Source of the DNA: Schlesneria paludicola DSM 18645
Lineage (GTDB): Bacteria; Planctomycetota; Planctomycetia; Planctomycetales; Planctomycetaceae
Length of the DNA: 64,000 nt
Reading direction: 5' to 3'
Assembly: GCF_000255655.1 (NCBI RefSeq)
Contig: NZ_JH636434.1
Coordinates: 2,611,625 to 2,675,624, forward strand
This document shows, piece by piece, positions 33,222-44,279 of the stretch. How positions within the stretch are numbered: position 1 is the first letter of the stretch; each line of letters begins with the position of its first letter. A program made the translations under genes and the position numbers. Under the pieces are notes generated by a model, which made no database searches, had not been told where the DNA came from, and saw only the letters and a list, made by a program, of their open reading frames with translations.

Positions 33222-33519
33222 ATTCCGCCCACGCAAAGAACCGCAAAACGGCTGACCGATCCGGATTCTGTGATCGATTCGACCGAACCAAGTTCTGGAT
33301 TTGGGGTCCGTCTGAAAACGAGGAACCTTGTTTCCCCGCGTGTCGCTGCTTACCATGTTTGGCTCTCCGCGACCGGCCAACGGAAAATTGATTTCGTTTG
33401 CCGAAAGTTTTTTTGAACCCGATGCCGCCAACAAGCGGCGATTCGAGGCGACGGCCTCGACAAAAAGTGCGCGATCAGTGGCTACGTCCCGCTGATGCCG
33501 CTTGGAAAGTTCCTGTTCG

Positions 33520-34059
33520 ATGAAGCACGTGTTGTCCGCAATGGTGATGAACCAGCCAGGAGTGCTGGCCCACATTTCAGGAATGCTCGCCTCGCGCGCG
33601 TTCAATATTGAAAGCCTGGCCGTCGGAGAAACCGAACGGCCCGAGTTCTCGCGGATCACCTTCGTCGTAGCGGGCGATGACAAGGTTCTGGATCAGGTTC
33701 GCAAACAACTGGAAAAGATTATCACGGTTGTGAAGGTTGTGGACTACCTGCACCAGGAAATCGTCGAACGCGACTTGATGCTGATCAAGGTTTCGACCGC
33801 CGGCGGCAAGTTGTCGAGCGTGCGTGAACTAGTCGAGATTTTCCGCGGGAAAGTCGTCGACGTCAGCGCCGAACACGTGATGGTTGAAATCTCGGGTTCC
33901 GAAAACAAATTGACGGCGTTCATCGACCTCATGCGTTCGTTTGGCATCATCGAAATGGTGCGGACGGGACGAATCGCCTTGTCGCGAGAAAAGTCGCTGT
34001 CGGTGGCCGACGCACTTCAGCCACCTCCGGCCTATGAAGACGCCACGGCACAAAGCTGA
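33520..34059 (+). CDS. ilvN: Acetolactate synthase small (regulatory) subunit
   Basis: 179 aa from ATG 33520; an in-frame TTG lies 18 bases upstream. ACT domain at residues 1-80 (HVLSAMVMNQPGVLAHISGM, NIESLAVGETE) and the second regulatory domain at 85-165 (RDLMLIKVSTAGG, VVDVSAEHVMVEISG, MRSFGIIEMVRTGRIAL). The subunit gives valine feedback control to acetolactate synthase in branched-chain amino acid synthesis. The large subunit gene is not adjacent. ilvC follows by about 150 bases, so an ilvN-ilvC operon is likely. Confidence 0.95.
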   Translation: MKHVLSAMVMNQPGVLAHISGMLASRAFNIESLAVGETERPEFSRITFVVAGDDKVLDQVRKQLEKIITVVKVVDYLHQEIVERDLMLIKVSTAGGKLSSVRELVEIFRGKVVDVSAEHVMVEISGSENKLTAFIDLMRSFGIIEMVRTGRIALSREKSLSVADALQPPPAYEDATAQS

Positions 34060-34207
34060 TTCCACCCGGGTTGATTCCAGCCCATCCGCTGAACTCGGCC
34101 TGATACGGATTCAGCACACACCAGACGAAAACGAGATCGCTGAAACGGAAATGCTCATTTCCGCCTGATTAACGATATCCCTTTTCCCTCTTGAATGAGA
34201 AGCAACG

Positions 34208-35212
<1,005 letters not shown>

Positions 35213-35281
35213 TCGACCTCGGTCGCACGCCCACGCGATTCGTCGCCACCGTGTGACAGCGAGTTGATTGTGCATCTAAAG

Positions 35282-35324
35282 AAGCCGGTGTCCCGTAGTT
35301 TACGAGACGCCGGCTTTTCTTTTT
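35282..35324. terminator. Terminator between convergent ilvC and ackA
   Basis: AAGCCGGTGTCCCG pairs with CGAGACGCCGGCTT (one mismatch, one G-T) and is followed by TTCTTTTT; on the other strand the stem is followed by TTTAGATG, so it mainly serves ilvC. Confidence 0.85.
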
Positions 35325-35364
35325 GACATGGAAACGGGAAAATCCGTGACCGTCGATCCCGCGA

Positions 35365-36543
35365 TCAAAGTTCGAGGTACCGCAGCAGCGCGCGCGCGAT
35401 TACCAGTTCCTCATCCGTGTTGATGACGCGAACTTTCACCGGGCCTGTCTCGGTGGAAATGACCGGTGCGTTGGCTTGATTTGCCAGAGGATCGAGTTTG
35501 ACTCCCAGAAAGCCGAGTCCGGCACAAATCTGCCAGCGCACGGCGGCGGCGTGTTCACCGATGCCTCCGGTAAAGATCAAAGTATCGAGCCCCTCCATGG
35601 CGGCAACCATGGCCCCCATCTGCTTTCGTGCCAGGTAGCAAAACAGTTCCACGGCATCGGCAGCTCGATAGTCCGTGCGAGCCGTTTCCAACAGATGACG
35701 CATGTCGGAACTCGTCTCGGAAACACCGATCAACCCCGATTGGCGGTTGATCAGAGTCATCAATTCCTCGGGCGAAAGGCCACGTTGCGTAAGCAAGTAG
35801 GCCAACAGTCCGGGATCAAGATCGCCCGTGCGCGTCCCCATCATCAATCCACCGGTGGGGGTGAAACCCATCGTCGTGTCGACACTCTGACCATGACGAA
35901 CCGCAGCCAGGCTGGCCCCATTCCCAAGATGGGCAATCAGAACTCGCCCCTGCACTTCATCAGGAGCGATCTGCCTGAGCTTGCAGACGATGTATTGATA
36001 CGAAAGCCCATGAAATCCGTATCGAAGCACACCATCATCCCGATAACGCGCTGGCAGCGGATAGGTCTGTGCGACGGCTGGCATGGTTCGATGAAACGAG
36101 GTGTCAAAGCAGGCCAGCTGTGGCTGGTCTGGAAAAAGATCCAGGGTTGTCCGCATGGCCGCGATGGCCTGTGGCAAATGCTGCGATGCCATGGGGACCA
36201 GACGCTCAAGATTGCTCAGGAGCGCGGGGGTAATCAGTTCCGGCTCACGGTACTCGGCCCCTCCATGCACGACGCGATGCCCCACGGCATCAATGGTGAA
36301 CGAATTCCGGCATTCGCGCAGCCCCGCCAGAATGGAGTTGAGCGCCGCCTGGTAGTCAGAAAAATAGCCCTGCTGTTCGCTGATCAGCGAACAGCGAGAA
36401 CCACTGATCCGTTGATAGCCGTCCACTTGGCCGATGCGGTCGACTTGGCCGGTCAGGACGCGCGTCGCCTCGTGCTCGCATTCGTAGAGTGCGACCTTCA
36501 AACTTGATGATCCGGTATTGATGGTGAGAATTGTTCGCATCAT
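35365..36543 (-). CDS. ackA: Acetate kinase
   Basis: 392 aa from ATG 36543 (GGAGAG upstream). Signature motifs: ILTINTGSSSLKVALY at the start, GHRVVHGG, CFDTSFHRTMP, YGFHGLSY, IAHLGNGASL and TMGFTPTGGLMMGTRTGDLDP, and LIFTGGIGEHA near the end. Makes ATP and acetate from acetyl phosphate in the cytosol. No pta beside it. Its neighbour across a divergent gap is the sensor kinase of the low-oxygen block, which fits a fermentative role; that link is inferred from position only. Confidence 0.96.
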   Translation of the reverse strand: MMRTILTINTGSSSLKVALYECEHEATRVLTGQVDRIGQVDGYQRISGSRCSLISEQQGYFSDYQAALNSILAGLRECRNSFTIDAVGHRVVHGGAEYREPELITPALLSNLERLVPMASQHLPQAIAAMRTTLDLFPDQPQLACFDTSFHRTMPAVAQTYPLPARYRDDGVLRYGFHGLSYQYIVCKLRQIAPDEVQGRVLIAHLGNGASLAAVRHGQSVDTTMGFTPTGGLMMGTRTGDLDPGLLAYLLTQRGLSPEELMTLINRQSGLIGVSETSSDMRHLLETARTDYRAADAVELFCYLARKQMGAMVAAMEGLDTLIFTGGIGEHAAAVRWQICAGLGFLGVKLDPLANQANAPVISTETGPVKVRVINTDEELVIARALLRYLEL

Positions 36544-36927
36544 CAATCGCTCTCCGTAAGAAAATCCAACCGAAACAGAGTCGCGAAACGAGATCCGATT
36601 CGCAATCCACTTCAATCAAGCACACGCTGCACGCGTTCGCTGCCACTCATGCAGGATTGTCACAAACCGACTTCTGCCACACTTGAGTTTTGTGTGGAAC
36701 GAACGTTGCAATGATTCGATATTGTCGAGCAACGCGGGGATTCACCGTCGGAATCGAGAACGTTCCGGCATTGCGTTAAGCTTTGCACGGACCGTACCAA
36801 AGCGGCTGAATTTCCGGCAACGACGCTGTTCGACTGTGATTCAATTCATCGGTTTCGCTGACCGGGTGTCCCACTGGCAGCGGACTGGCAATTTTTTACC
36901 CAACTGGACAATCAAGGCGCTCAAATC
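36544..36927. other. Divergent control region ackA / sensor kinase
   Basis: 384 bases without a gene; should carry promoters in both directions. No clear sigma-54 or sigma-70 match or repeat could be picked out by eye. Confidence 0.4.
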
Positions 36928-39222
36928 ATGGCGGACGCGAACGATTCCACTGTTGACCCGACACGTCAGCCGCAATTCAACTCGCAGCAACTGCTGGACT
37001 TCAATCCCGATCCGGCATTTATTCAGATCGACAATCACGTCGTCCAGTTCAATCAGGATTGCCTGCGGCTGTTCGGTGCCGAGCGTCCAGAGCAACTCCA
37101 TCAGGCGTTGCTCGTCGATCTGCTTTCTCCGGAATTTCGCGGGCTGATTTCAGGATGGAATCGTCGACAGGAACCCGAAAAGACGCGATTTCCGCTCACA
37201 TCAACCACCATCCGTCGACTGGACGGAACGTACGCACATGTGGCCAGCACCGTCGTCACACTTCCGCCGCTGGATCAACGTCCTCAATCCATGATCATTT
37301 TTCGCGAATCGCAACAGCCTGAAGTCTCCGACGGACAAATTGGCGAAATTCCGTTTTTAACCATTCTGGAAACGGCCATGGATGGCATTATCTCCATGAA
37401 TGAACGCCACGAAATTGTGCTGTTCAACGCCGCAGCGGAACTCATCTTTGGCTGGAAATCGGAACAAGTTCTGGGGCAACCGATCGATATGCTGATTCCC
37501 GGCCGGTTCCGCGGGGGGCATCGCAAAGATGTCGAAAGGTTTGGGGCCGGAACCATCGAACGACGCCGGATGGGGGAACAAAGGACGGTGATGGCGCTGA
37601 GGATGTCGGGTGAAGAGTTCCCAATCGAGGCGTCAATTTCGCAGACATCCGTCAAAGACAAGAAAATCTTCACGGTCATCCTGCGAGACGTCACCGAAGC
37701 GATCCTGCGCAGACGCCAGATTGAAGAACAGTCCGAGATGCTCGATCAGGTTTCCGATGCGGTCATCGTGGTCGACCTGAACGATCGGATCACATATTGG
37801 AATCATGCGGCAACGCGGCTCTTTGGTTGGACAGCGCAAGAAGCGATCGGTCAGCATGACTACGACCTGCTTTTTTCGGGCGATAAAGCCGCATTCTGGG
37901 AAATGCAGCGCACGACGAATGCACGCGGTTCGTGGGGTGGCGAGATGTCGAAATCCACGCGATCGGGAAAAATGGTCTCGGTGGAACATCGCCGCACGAT
38001 CCTGCGTGACGAAGCTGGCAAGATCAAAGGCTACCTTTGCATCAACATCGATATCACGGAACGAAAAAAGAGGGAACGCGCGGCCCATCGCAGCCAGCGG
38101 CTGGAAAGCATCGGCACGCTTGCGGGTGGCATCGCACACGATCTGAACAACGTGCTGACACCGATCATGATGGGCGCCAAGCTGCTGTCCAAAGGACGAG
38201 CGCTGGAGAACCGCGAAGGGTTGCTCGACACGATGATGGCCAGTGCGCAGCGCGGCGCGGATCTGGTCAAGCAACTGCTGGCGTTCGCCGGGGGAATCCG
38301 GGGCGAGCGCCAGCCGGTCGATTTGGCAAAGGTCATGCAGGAAACGCGTGAGCTAATGGTTCACACCCTGCCGAAGTCCATACAGATTGAGATGCATGTC
38401 GACCCCGATTGCCCGCACGTTCTGGGGGACCCGACCGAGATCTCACAGATCCTGATGAATCTGTGTATCAACGCCCGCGACGCCATGCCGAATGGCGGCA
38501 CGCTACGAATGGATGCCAGCCCTGCACAATTGAACGAGAATGCCGCTCAGGTGAATCCCGGCGCGCGCGCGGGTCTCTACACGTTGATTCAGATCGCCGA
38601 CACTGGAACGGGGATGGCCCCCGAGATTCTTGACCGAATTTTCGATCCGTTCTTTACCACAAAAGATGTCGGTAAAGGAACAGGATTGGGATTGGCCACG
38701 GTCCAGGGAATCGTCAAAAGCTACGGCGGCTTCATCAGCGTTTATAGCGAGTCGGGACGAGGGACGACCTTCTCCATTTACCTCCCGGCAACCGTGCACG
38801 AGTTCTTCGCACACAACGGAACAACTTCGGGAGTAACGCGGTCGGGTGCGGGACTGACCGTACTCATCGTCGACGACGAATTGCCTATTTTGAAAACGGC
38901 CGAGGCGGCCCTTCGAAGCTGCGGCTATGATGTCTTGACCGCCGCGGATGGACTGGCCGCGATCGAAATTGTCACCAAGTACCGCTCGCGGATTGCGGCG
39001 GTCCTGCTGGATATGATGATGCCCGGACTGGATGGACAGCAGACGCTCGGCCGACTTCAACAGATCGCCCCCAGCTTGCCCGTCATCGCCTGCAGCGGAC
39101 TAAGAACAACGCAGCGAGAGACCGAAGTGATAAAACTCGGCGCGCGCATGTTTCTCTCGAAACCGTACTCCGCCGATCAGCTCGCACAGGCGCTTTCCGA
39201 CGTGATCCCTCGCGGTGCATGA
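36928..39222 (+). CDS. PAS hybrid histidine kinase with FixL-like PAS and receiver domain
   Basis: 764 aa, no membrane segment, so cytosolic. Order: N-terminal PAS-like region (about 18-125), FixL-like PAS (about 143-262) with [33 protein letters not shown] and FPIEASISQ, a third PAS (about 270-385) ending [13 protein letters not shown], HisKA with the phospho-acceptor in [11 protein letters not shown] (His404), ATPase domain with N box [17 protein letters not shown] and [11 protein letters not shown], and a receiver (about 640-760) with Asp695 in [11 protein letters not shown]. His198 in the second PAS falls where FixL ligates haem. The NtrC-type regulator follows on the same strand. Confidence 0.92.
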   Translation: MADANDSTVDPTRQPQFNSQQLLDFNPDPAFIQIDNHVVQFNQDCLRLFGAERPEQLHQALLVDLLSPEFRGLISGWNRRQEPEKTRFPLTSTTIRRLDGTYAHVASTVVTLPPLDQRPQSMIIFRESQQPEVSDGQIGEIPFLTILETAMDGIISMNERHEIVLFNAAAELIFGWKSEQVLGQPIDMLIPGRFRGGHRKDVERFGAGTIERRRMGEQRTVMALRMSGEEFPIEASISQTSVKDKKIFTVILRDVTEAILRRRQIEEQSEMLDQVSDAVIVVDLNDRITYWNHAATRLFGWTAQEAIGQHDYDLLFSGDKAAFWEMQRTTNARGSWGGEMSKSTRSGKMVSVEHRRTILRDEAGKIKGYLCINIDITERKKRERAAHRSQRLESIGTLAGGIAHDLNNVLTPIMMGAKLLSKGRALENREGLLDTMMASAQRGADLVKQLLAFAGGIRGERQPVDLAKVMQETRELMVHTLPKSIQIEMHVDPDCPHVLGDPTEISQILMNLCINARDAMPNGGTLRMDASPAQLNENAAQVNPGARAGLYTLIQIADTGTGMAPEILDRIFDPFFTTKDVGKGTGLGLATVQGIVKSYGGFISVYSESGRGTTFSIYLPATVHEFFAHNGTTSGVTRSGAGLTVLIVDDELPILKTAEAALRSCGYDVLTAADGLAAIEIVTKYRSRIAAVLLDMMMPGLDGQQTLGRLQQIAPSLPVIACSGLRTTQRETEVIKLGARMFLSKPYSADQLAQALSDVIPRGA

Positions 39223-39540
39223 TCGAACGAAACCGCAGGAACGAGCAAACTTCTACGGCCGGAAACCATGGGGACAGGCACCTTGCAGAGCCAGTCTTCA
39301 TGGTTTCGACGTTCCCGGACGCTTCTCGGCTCGCTTGAATCGATTCTCAATCAGCGAAACAACTTCGGGACCTTCAGATCGAACGAATAAATCCTTCACA
39401 GCGTTGCCGATTGGGGGAAATTCTCGGTGCCGATGCGTGATAGATATTCTTTCGACGTTATACTGTTTATTGTCGAAATCCCTCGGTCCACAACAGTCAC
39501 TGCGAAATCGCCTCGATGCGTTTCGAAAGTCAGAATCACT
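39223..39540 (+). other. Gap between kinase and regulator
   Basis: 318 bases; includes a partial dispersed-repeat core (GGGGACAGGCACCTTG, about 39269-39284). No gene supported. Confidence 0.4.
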
Positions 39541-40998
39541 ATGCCGAAACTTCTCGTTGTGGATGATGACCCGCTCATTCTGGACTGCTTTCGGCACGCA
39601 TTCTGTTCTGATCAAATCCTCGTTCAAACGGCCGGGAATGCACAAGAAGCGCTAAGTCTCGTTCAGAAAGACGATTTCGATGCCATCGTCACCGATCTGC
39701 GGTTGCCCGGAACATCGGGATTAGAACTGCTGCGAGAACTCCAGCAGCGGCAAAGTCGCACCCCAGTAATCCTGATGACCGGTCATGGAACCGCGAATAC
39801 CGCAATTGATGCCATGCGGTTCGGCGCGTTTGACTATCTCTTGAAGCCGCTCGATCTCGATGCCCTGCAGGCGGCGATCGACCGCGCACTCGAAGCCTCA
39901 CGCATGGCGCGGACCCCCACGAAAATTGCGGCGGACAACGAACTGGATTCTTGTTCCGTCGATTTGATCGTGGGACAATGCCCGGCAATGCAGGAAGTCT
40001 ATCGTCAGATCGGCCGGGTGGCCGGGCAAGACGTGATTGTGCTGATTCTGGGCGAAAGCGGTACCGGCAAAGAAGTCGTTGCACGGGCCATCTACCAGTA
40101 CAGTAAGCGATCCGACAAACAGTTCCTTGCGATCAACTGCGCCGCAATTCCAGAAAATCTGCTGGAAAGCGAGCTCTTCGGTCACGAGAAAGGTGCCTTC
40201 ACCGGCGCGGAACGCAAGCGCATTGGAAAATTCGAACAGTGCGATGGTGGCACGTTGTTTCTTGACGAAATCGGCGACATGACGCCCCTGACGCAGACAA
40301 AGGTTCTGCGCGTCTTGCAGGACCAGCAGTTTGAGCGGGTCGGCGGCAGTGATTTGATCCGTACGAACGTACGTTTGATCGCCGCCACCAATCGCAATCT
40401 GACCGAGATGATGGAACAGGGAACGTTTCGTAATGACCTCTATTATCGCTTGAATGTCTACACCATCCATTTGCCGCCGCTGCGGCAGCGCAATGGTGAT
40501 CTGCCTTTGCTGATTCATTATTTCCTGAAACGATTCAGCAAGGAACTCGAAAAGGATGTTCAGCGTGTCTCGCCCGAGGCCATGCAACTGCTGGAAGCCT
40601 ATACGTGGCCCGGCAACTTACGAGAATTGCAAAGCGTGCTGAAACACGCCGTCGTCGAGGCGATGGGCGTGGTCATTCTGCCAGAATCGCTACCGGACCG
40701 ACTTCGAGGAACGTCTGGCGATGCCGGGTCATTGAAGCCGATCCCAAGTGCGGCGGAACTGACTTCCGACAACGAACTCAGCCGATTCATTCAGGAACGG
40801 ATTCAGTCTGGAACCGAGCAACTGTACGACGAAGTCATCCAGCGCGTTGAACGAACGTTGCTGACGGAACTCTTGCACCAGGTCGAAGGAAACATCAGTC
40901 GCGCATCGGCGATTCTCGGAATCTCTCGCTCAACGCTGCGCGTGAAGCTCAGTGCGCTCGGAATACAGTTGGATCGTTCCGTTCGCGTGTCAGACTGA
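39541..40998 (+). CDS. NtrC-family sigma-54-dependent response regulator
   Basis: 485 aa from ATG 39541. Receiver domain residues 1-120 (LLVVDDDP, phospho-acceptor Asp52 in VTDLRLPG, Lys in YLLKPLD). AAA+ domain about 145-385: GESGTGKEVVARAIY (Walker A), the sigma-54 contact loop GAFTGAE, GGTLFLDEIGDM (Walker B), LIAATNRNL, WPGNLRELQ. C-terminal helix-turn-helix about 440-480 (GNISRASAILGISRSTLRVKL), of Fis type. Phosphorylated forms activate RNA polymerase holding sigma-54. A close sigma-54 promoter match lies 230 bases past its stop, ahead of the stress and respiration genes. Confidence 0.95.
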   Translation: MPKLLVVDDDPLILDCFRHAFCSDQILVQTAGNAQEALSLVQKDDFDAIVTDLRLPGTSGLELLRELQQRQSRTPVILMTGHGTANTAIDAMRFGAFDYLLKPLDLDALQAAIDRALEASRMARTPTKIAADNELDSCSVDLIVGQCPAMQEVYRQIGRVAGQDVIVLILGESGTGKEVVARAIYQYSKRSDKQFLAINCAAIPENLLESELFGHEKGAFTGAERKRIGKFEQCDGGTLFLDEIGDMTPLTQTKVLRVLQDQQFERVGGSDLIRTNVRLIAATNRNLTEMMEQGTFRNDLYYRLNVYTIHLPPLRQRNGDLPLLIHYFLKRFSKELEKDVQRVSPEAMQLLEAYTWPGNLRELQSVLKHAVVEAMGVVILPESLPDRLRGTSGDAGSLKPIPSAAELTSDNELSRFIQERIQSGTEQLYDEVIQRVERTLLTELLHQVEGNISRASAILGISRSTLRVKLSALGIQLDRSVRVSD

Positions 40999-41329
40999 CC
41001 CGTGACGCTGTCGCCAATCCGTGATCGATGCCCCTGATTGACAGGGCCGACTGATCGCGACGCCTCTTGTGCGTTCTTGTCGGACTGTCGAACTTCATCC
41101 AACTGAAAAAAAACACTCCAGGTGTTCCCCACCTGATGACGGTCTGGCGGCATTCCATCGCTGCGCCGACTCGCGATTCCAGGTAGATTTTCCAATCTCC
41201 GGATCGATTCCGCAGATTGATCAATCGTGGCACGGGGCCTGCTTTTCGATCGTTTCCGTTCTTCGCGGATCAGAGCTGGGTGTTCAGACACACCAGATCG
41301 ACTTCGATTTCGCCTGGAACGCAGTTCGA
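40999..41329 (+). other. Control region of the low-oxygen gene block
   Basis: 331 bases between the regulator and the first universal stress protein gene; carries the sigma-54 promoter match at 41228-41242. Activator sites should lie around 41050-41200, but I see no obvious inverted repeat. Confidence 0.5.
41228..41242 (+). promoter_or_regulatory. Sigma-54 (-24/-12) promoter candidate
   Basis: TGGCAC-GGGGC-CTGC (then T): GG and GC elements are separated by exactly 10 bases as in the TGGCAC-N5-TTGC consensus; one base differs in the -12 box. It points at the universal stress protein gene about 90-105 bases downstream and sits next to a sigma-54 activator gene. Confidence 0.7.
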
Positions 41330-41839
41330 ATGAATCGGAAACCGATCATGGCCGCCATTGATGTCGTACTCCATCCCACCGACTTTTCAACACAAGCCGA
41401 TCAGGCTTTTCACTTGGCCTGCTCGATCGCCCGCGACCACTTCGCGCGGCTTGTCGTCCTGCATGTCTTGCCGCACTCCAATGAGGCACCGGACGACGAA
41501 GATCTCGCGCTCGTCGACGAGGCGAGTACGGAATATCTCAAGTGCCGTGAATCCTTTCAGCAAATGTGCGCGATGGCGGGTGATGTCCCTGTGACGTTTC
41601 GCCTGGTGAAGGGCTATCCCGTAGGCATGATCCTGAAAGTCGCCCGGGAAGAAGATGCGGACCTGATCGTCATTGCGTCCGAACAGCATCGTCAGTCGCC
41701 GTTTCGGCTGCATGGCAGCGTTGCAGAAGGAGTTTTCCGTCAGTCGCATTGCCCCGTGTTCTGCCTGCGTCAGCCTGAATCGCCCTTACGCGCCGCTTCA
41801 AAGCCGTCAACCGAAAAGCGCACCTCTCCGGCATTGTGA
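41330..41839 (+). CDS. Universal stress protein (UspA family)
   Basis: 169 aa from ATG 41330; ATG 41348 is equally possible. Begins DVVLHPTDFSTQADQAFHLA, the USP alpha/beta fold start, with VVLHVLP strand, DADLIVIASEQHRQ and HGSVAEGVFRQSHCPVF at the end. The ATP-binding glycines (G-x2-G-x9-GS) are only partly kept: the usual GxHG is replaced by SEQH, so ATP binding is doubtful. USPs with this context rise under oxygen limitation or energy stress in many bacteria. First gene after the sigma-54 promoter match. Confidence 0.85.
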   Translation: MNRKPIMAAIDVVLHPTDFSTQADQAFHLACSIARDHFARLVVLHVLPHSNEAPDDEDLALVDEASTEYLKCRESFQQMCAMAGDVPVTFRLVKGYPVGMILKVAREEDADLIVIASEQHRQSPFRLHGSVAEGVFRQSHCPVFCLRQPESPLRAASKPSTEKRTSPAL

Positions 41840-41909
41840 CACGTTTGACCAACGCTCTCGGATCATGACCAAATCCACGATACACCAGACCCATCCACCG
41901 GAGTTCACG

Positions 41910-42401
41910 ATGAAAGTCGAAGTGAAACGAATTTTGTTCCCCACCGACTTCAGTCCGCCGGCACAGCAAGCTCTGCAATATGCCATGTCACTTGCCGAAC
42001 GATTTCAAGCAGAACTTCACGTGATGCACGTGATTGCCCCGCTGCCGGTCACGCTGCCTGATGCAACCACTTCCTGGACAATCCCCGATTCCACCCAAGA
42101 CATCCTGCTCGAGCAGACACGTCGGCGACTTTCAGAACTGATTGGTCAGAAATGGGCCGAGCAGCATCGGACGATTCTCGTGGCGGACGTCGGTTTCGCC
42201 GTCGACGAAATCGTCCGATACGCGAAGCAAGAGGACATCGATCTGATCGTGGTCGGAACCCATGGTCATTCCGGCTTCTCGCGACTCCTTCTCGGCTCCG
42301 TCGCGGAAAAGCTGGTCCGAATCTCCGATTGCCCCGTGCTGACCATTCATCCCACCGGACATCAATTCGTCGACGAGGTGGGAACGGCGACCAAGGGATG
42401 A
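41910..42401 (+). CDS. Universal stress protein (UspA family), ATP-binding type
   Basis: 163 aa from ATG 41910, with GGAG at 9 bases. KRILFPTDFSPPAQQALQYA start, LHVMHVI strand, DLIVVGTHGHSGFSRLLLGS with the full ATP-binding loop, then VAEKLVRISDCPVLTIHP. Follows the first USP by 70 bases; the two probably form a heterologous pair, one with and one without the nucleotide site. Part of the same transcription unit as the cytochromes that follow. Confidence 0.9.
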   Translation: MKVEVKRILFPTDFSPPAQQALQYAMSLAERFQAELHVMHVIAPLPVTLPDATTSWTIPDSTQDILLEQTRRRLSELIGQKWAEQHRTILVADVGFAVDEIVRYAKQEDIDLIVVGTHGHSGFSRLLLGSVAEKLVRISDCPVLTIHPTGHQFVDEVGTATKG

Positions 42402-42500
42402 ACGAGCCTCTGTGCGACGCAGCCAGCCTGACGAATCGTGTCGCACGGAAATGCCGGAATCCGTTTCAGATGTGATGCAACTCAAAAGGAGAAATCAAAC

Positions 42501-42944
42501 ATGCTTAAATTTTCCAATCGATCCTTACGCTGGTTTGCCTGCGTGGCAGTCGTCGTCGCGGTGGCTGCGGTTGTCGAACTCAGCGGTTCGCGACCCCAAC
42601 CTGTGGCGGCCGAAGAGTCGTCGCTCGACCTGCAAGCCTTCATGCGGAAGAAGTTAGGGGCCTCGTCCCAGATTCTGGAGGGTCTGACGGTAGAAGACCC
42701 CGGTCTGATTCGCCAGGGCGCGGCCACTCTGCTGGAGATGAGCAAAGTCGAAAAATGGAATGTCCTGACCGACGCCGACTATCGCGATTTCAATCGTGAT
42801 TTTCGAACTGCCGTGCGGAAACTGGATGAGGCCGCCGCCAAATCAAATCTCGATAATGCCATGTTGCAATGGATGGATGCCATGAAAGGCTGTGTCGAAT
42901 GCCACAAGTATGTCCGAAGCCAGCGGCCCGTCTTGAAGAAGTAA
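42501..42944 (+). CDS. Exported monohaem cytochrome, c'/c556-like
   Basis: 147 aa from ATG 42501; AAGGAG ribosome site. Signal peptide WFACVAVVVAVAAVVELSGS with cleavage around VAAEE. The mature part is all-helical by look, and the c-type haem site CVECHKYVR is near the C-terminus, as in cytochrome c' and c556 where the haem binds to the last helix. Likely a periplasmic electron carrier or nitric oxide binder feeding the cbb3 oxidase region. Confidence 0.82.
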   Translation: MLKFSNRSLRWFACVAVVVAVAAVVELSGSRPQPVAAEESSLDLQAFMRKKLGASSQILEGLTVEDPGLIRQGAATLLEMSKVEKWNVLTDADYRDFNRDFRTAVRKLDEAAAKSNLDNAMLQWMDAMKGCVECHKYVRSQRPVLKK

Positions 42945-43027
42945 CTCCGCAGACATTCAGCCCCATTTGAAATCGCACCCAGGCGCGAAGAGTTCCGTCC
43001 CCAATCCCCCGTTCGGGAGAGTCCGTT

Positions 43028-44080
43028 GTGATCGATCGCCTCTGTCAGACATCGATTGCCGGTGTCATTATTCTGTGCCTGATCGCGGGCTGCCATCGCG
43101 CCGAGGTTCCGCAGTTCGCCAGCAGCGATGCGGCCCGTGAATTGTCGCCCGAATTGCAACAGGCGGTTCGAAGCGAACTGGAAAAACACACCGGAAGCTT
43201 TCTGAAAACCAAACTGCTTTCCGACGAAGATGAACGTACTGTGGATCTCGTGCGGGGCCAGGCCGTTTACCAACAACGGTGCGAACAATGCCACGGCGTC
43301 ACGGGAGACGGAAAGGGCCCGGCTGCCGTGTTCATGTATCCCCGGCCTCGCGACTACCGCAAAGGGATTTTCAAATTCACATCGACGCCTTATGGCTTCC
43401 GGCCCTTGCGTGAAGACCTGCTTCGGACCGTTCGACAGGGGATTCGTGGAACTTCGATGCCCGGATTCAGCCTGCTACACGAAGCCGATCAGCAGGCGGT
43501 CGTCGACTACGTCCTTATGCTGACGCGCCGCGGCGAACTCGAAGCAGAACTTGTCGACATGGCCGACGTTGACGAGAAAATCACGCCAGAAGACGTCGAA
43601 TCGCAACTGATTCCCCAGGTCCTTTCGCGCTGGACGCAAGCCGAATCCTCGGAAGTCCTGCCGATGACGCCGCAGCCCAAATTTACGACGGCCGAAGTCA
43701 AACGCGGTCAGGCGGCATTCCTGTCGAAGGGATGCTCGAAGTGCCACGGCGACGACGGTCGCGGTCAAACGGCCGAAAATCGTGGAGCAGATGCCTGGGG
43801 ACATCAGACACGTGCCGCCGACCTAACATCGGGAATGCTGCACGGCGGCAATCGACCGATCGATATTTATCGCCGGATTCACAATGGAATTAACGGTACG
43901 CCGATGCCGGGATTTGCCAATGCACTGAAAGACCAGCCCGAAACGATCTGGGATCTGGTGGCGTACGTCTTGTCCGTCACCAATCGCCGGCGACAAGGAG
44001 ACATCCCTGCACCGGGTGCGATCAAGCCTTACGTTCCAGTTTCTGCGGCAGCGACGACATCGACGCACGTTGAACATTGA
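43028..44080 (+). CDS. Dihaem cytochrome c lipoprotein
   Basis: 350 aa from GTG 43028 (GGGAGAG upstream). Lipoprotein signal ending CLIAGC. Two cytochrome c domains: residues about 75-165 (CEQCHGVTGDGKGP, then GTSMPGF with the likely axial Met) and about 225-330 (CSKCHGDDGRGQ, NGTPMPGF). Two haem c domains at this position resemble CcoP, the dihaem subunit of cbb3 oxidase, but here the protein is lipid-anchored rather than spanning the membrane and lies ahead of ccoN. It could hand electrons to CcoO. Confidence 0.88.
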   Translation: MIDRLCQTSIAGVIILCLIAGCHRAEVPQFASSDAARELSPELQQAVRSELEKHTGSFLKTKLLSDEDERTVDLVRGQAVYQQRCEQCHGVTGDGKGPAAVFMYPRPRDYRKGIFKFTSTPYGFRPLREDLLRTVRQGIRGTSMPGFSLLHEADQQAVVDYVLMLTRRGELEAELVDMADVDEKITPEDVESQLIPQVLSRWTQAESSEVLPMTPQPKFTTAEVKRGQAAFLSKGCSKCHGDDGRGQTAENRGADAWGHQTRAADLTSGMLHGGNRPIDIYRRIHNGINGTPMPGFANALKDQPETIWDLVAYVLSVTNRRRQGDIPAPGAIKPYVPVSAAATTSTHVEH

Positions 44081-44279
44081 CAACGATGAGGGCGAGCGGG
44101 CGATGACACGGCGAACGTTTAAAAAACATTACGTCTGAATTTCCGAGATGCCCGTCCTTGAGAGTCTCCGGTGACTCTCGGCCTCACATCCGTTTGATCC
44201 AATCGAAATTGCATCCATCGCACTGGCCCCTGGCCCATGCTGCAACCCATGTTTGATCCTTGAGAGAAGGGCAGTCACC

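Noticed and set aside
42438..42470. TCGCAC...ATGC as a second sigma-54 promoter before the c'-type cytochrome
   Set aside because: Lacks the GG of the -24 box and the spacing is off.
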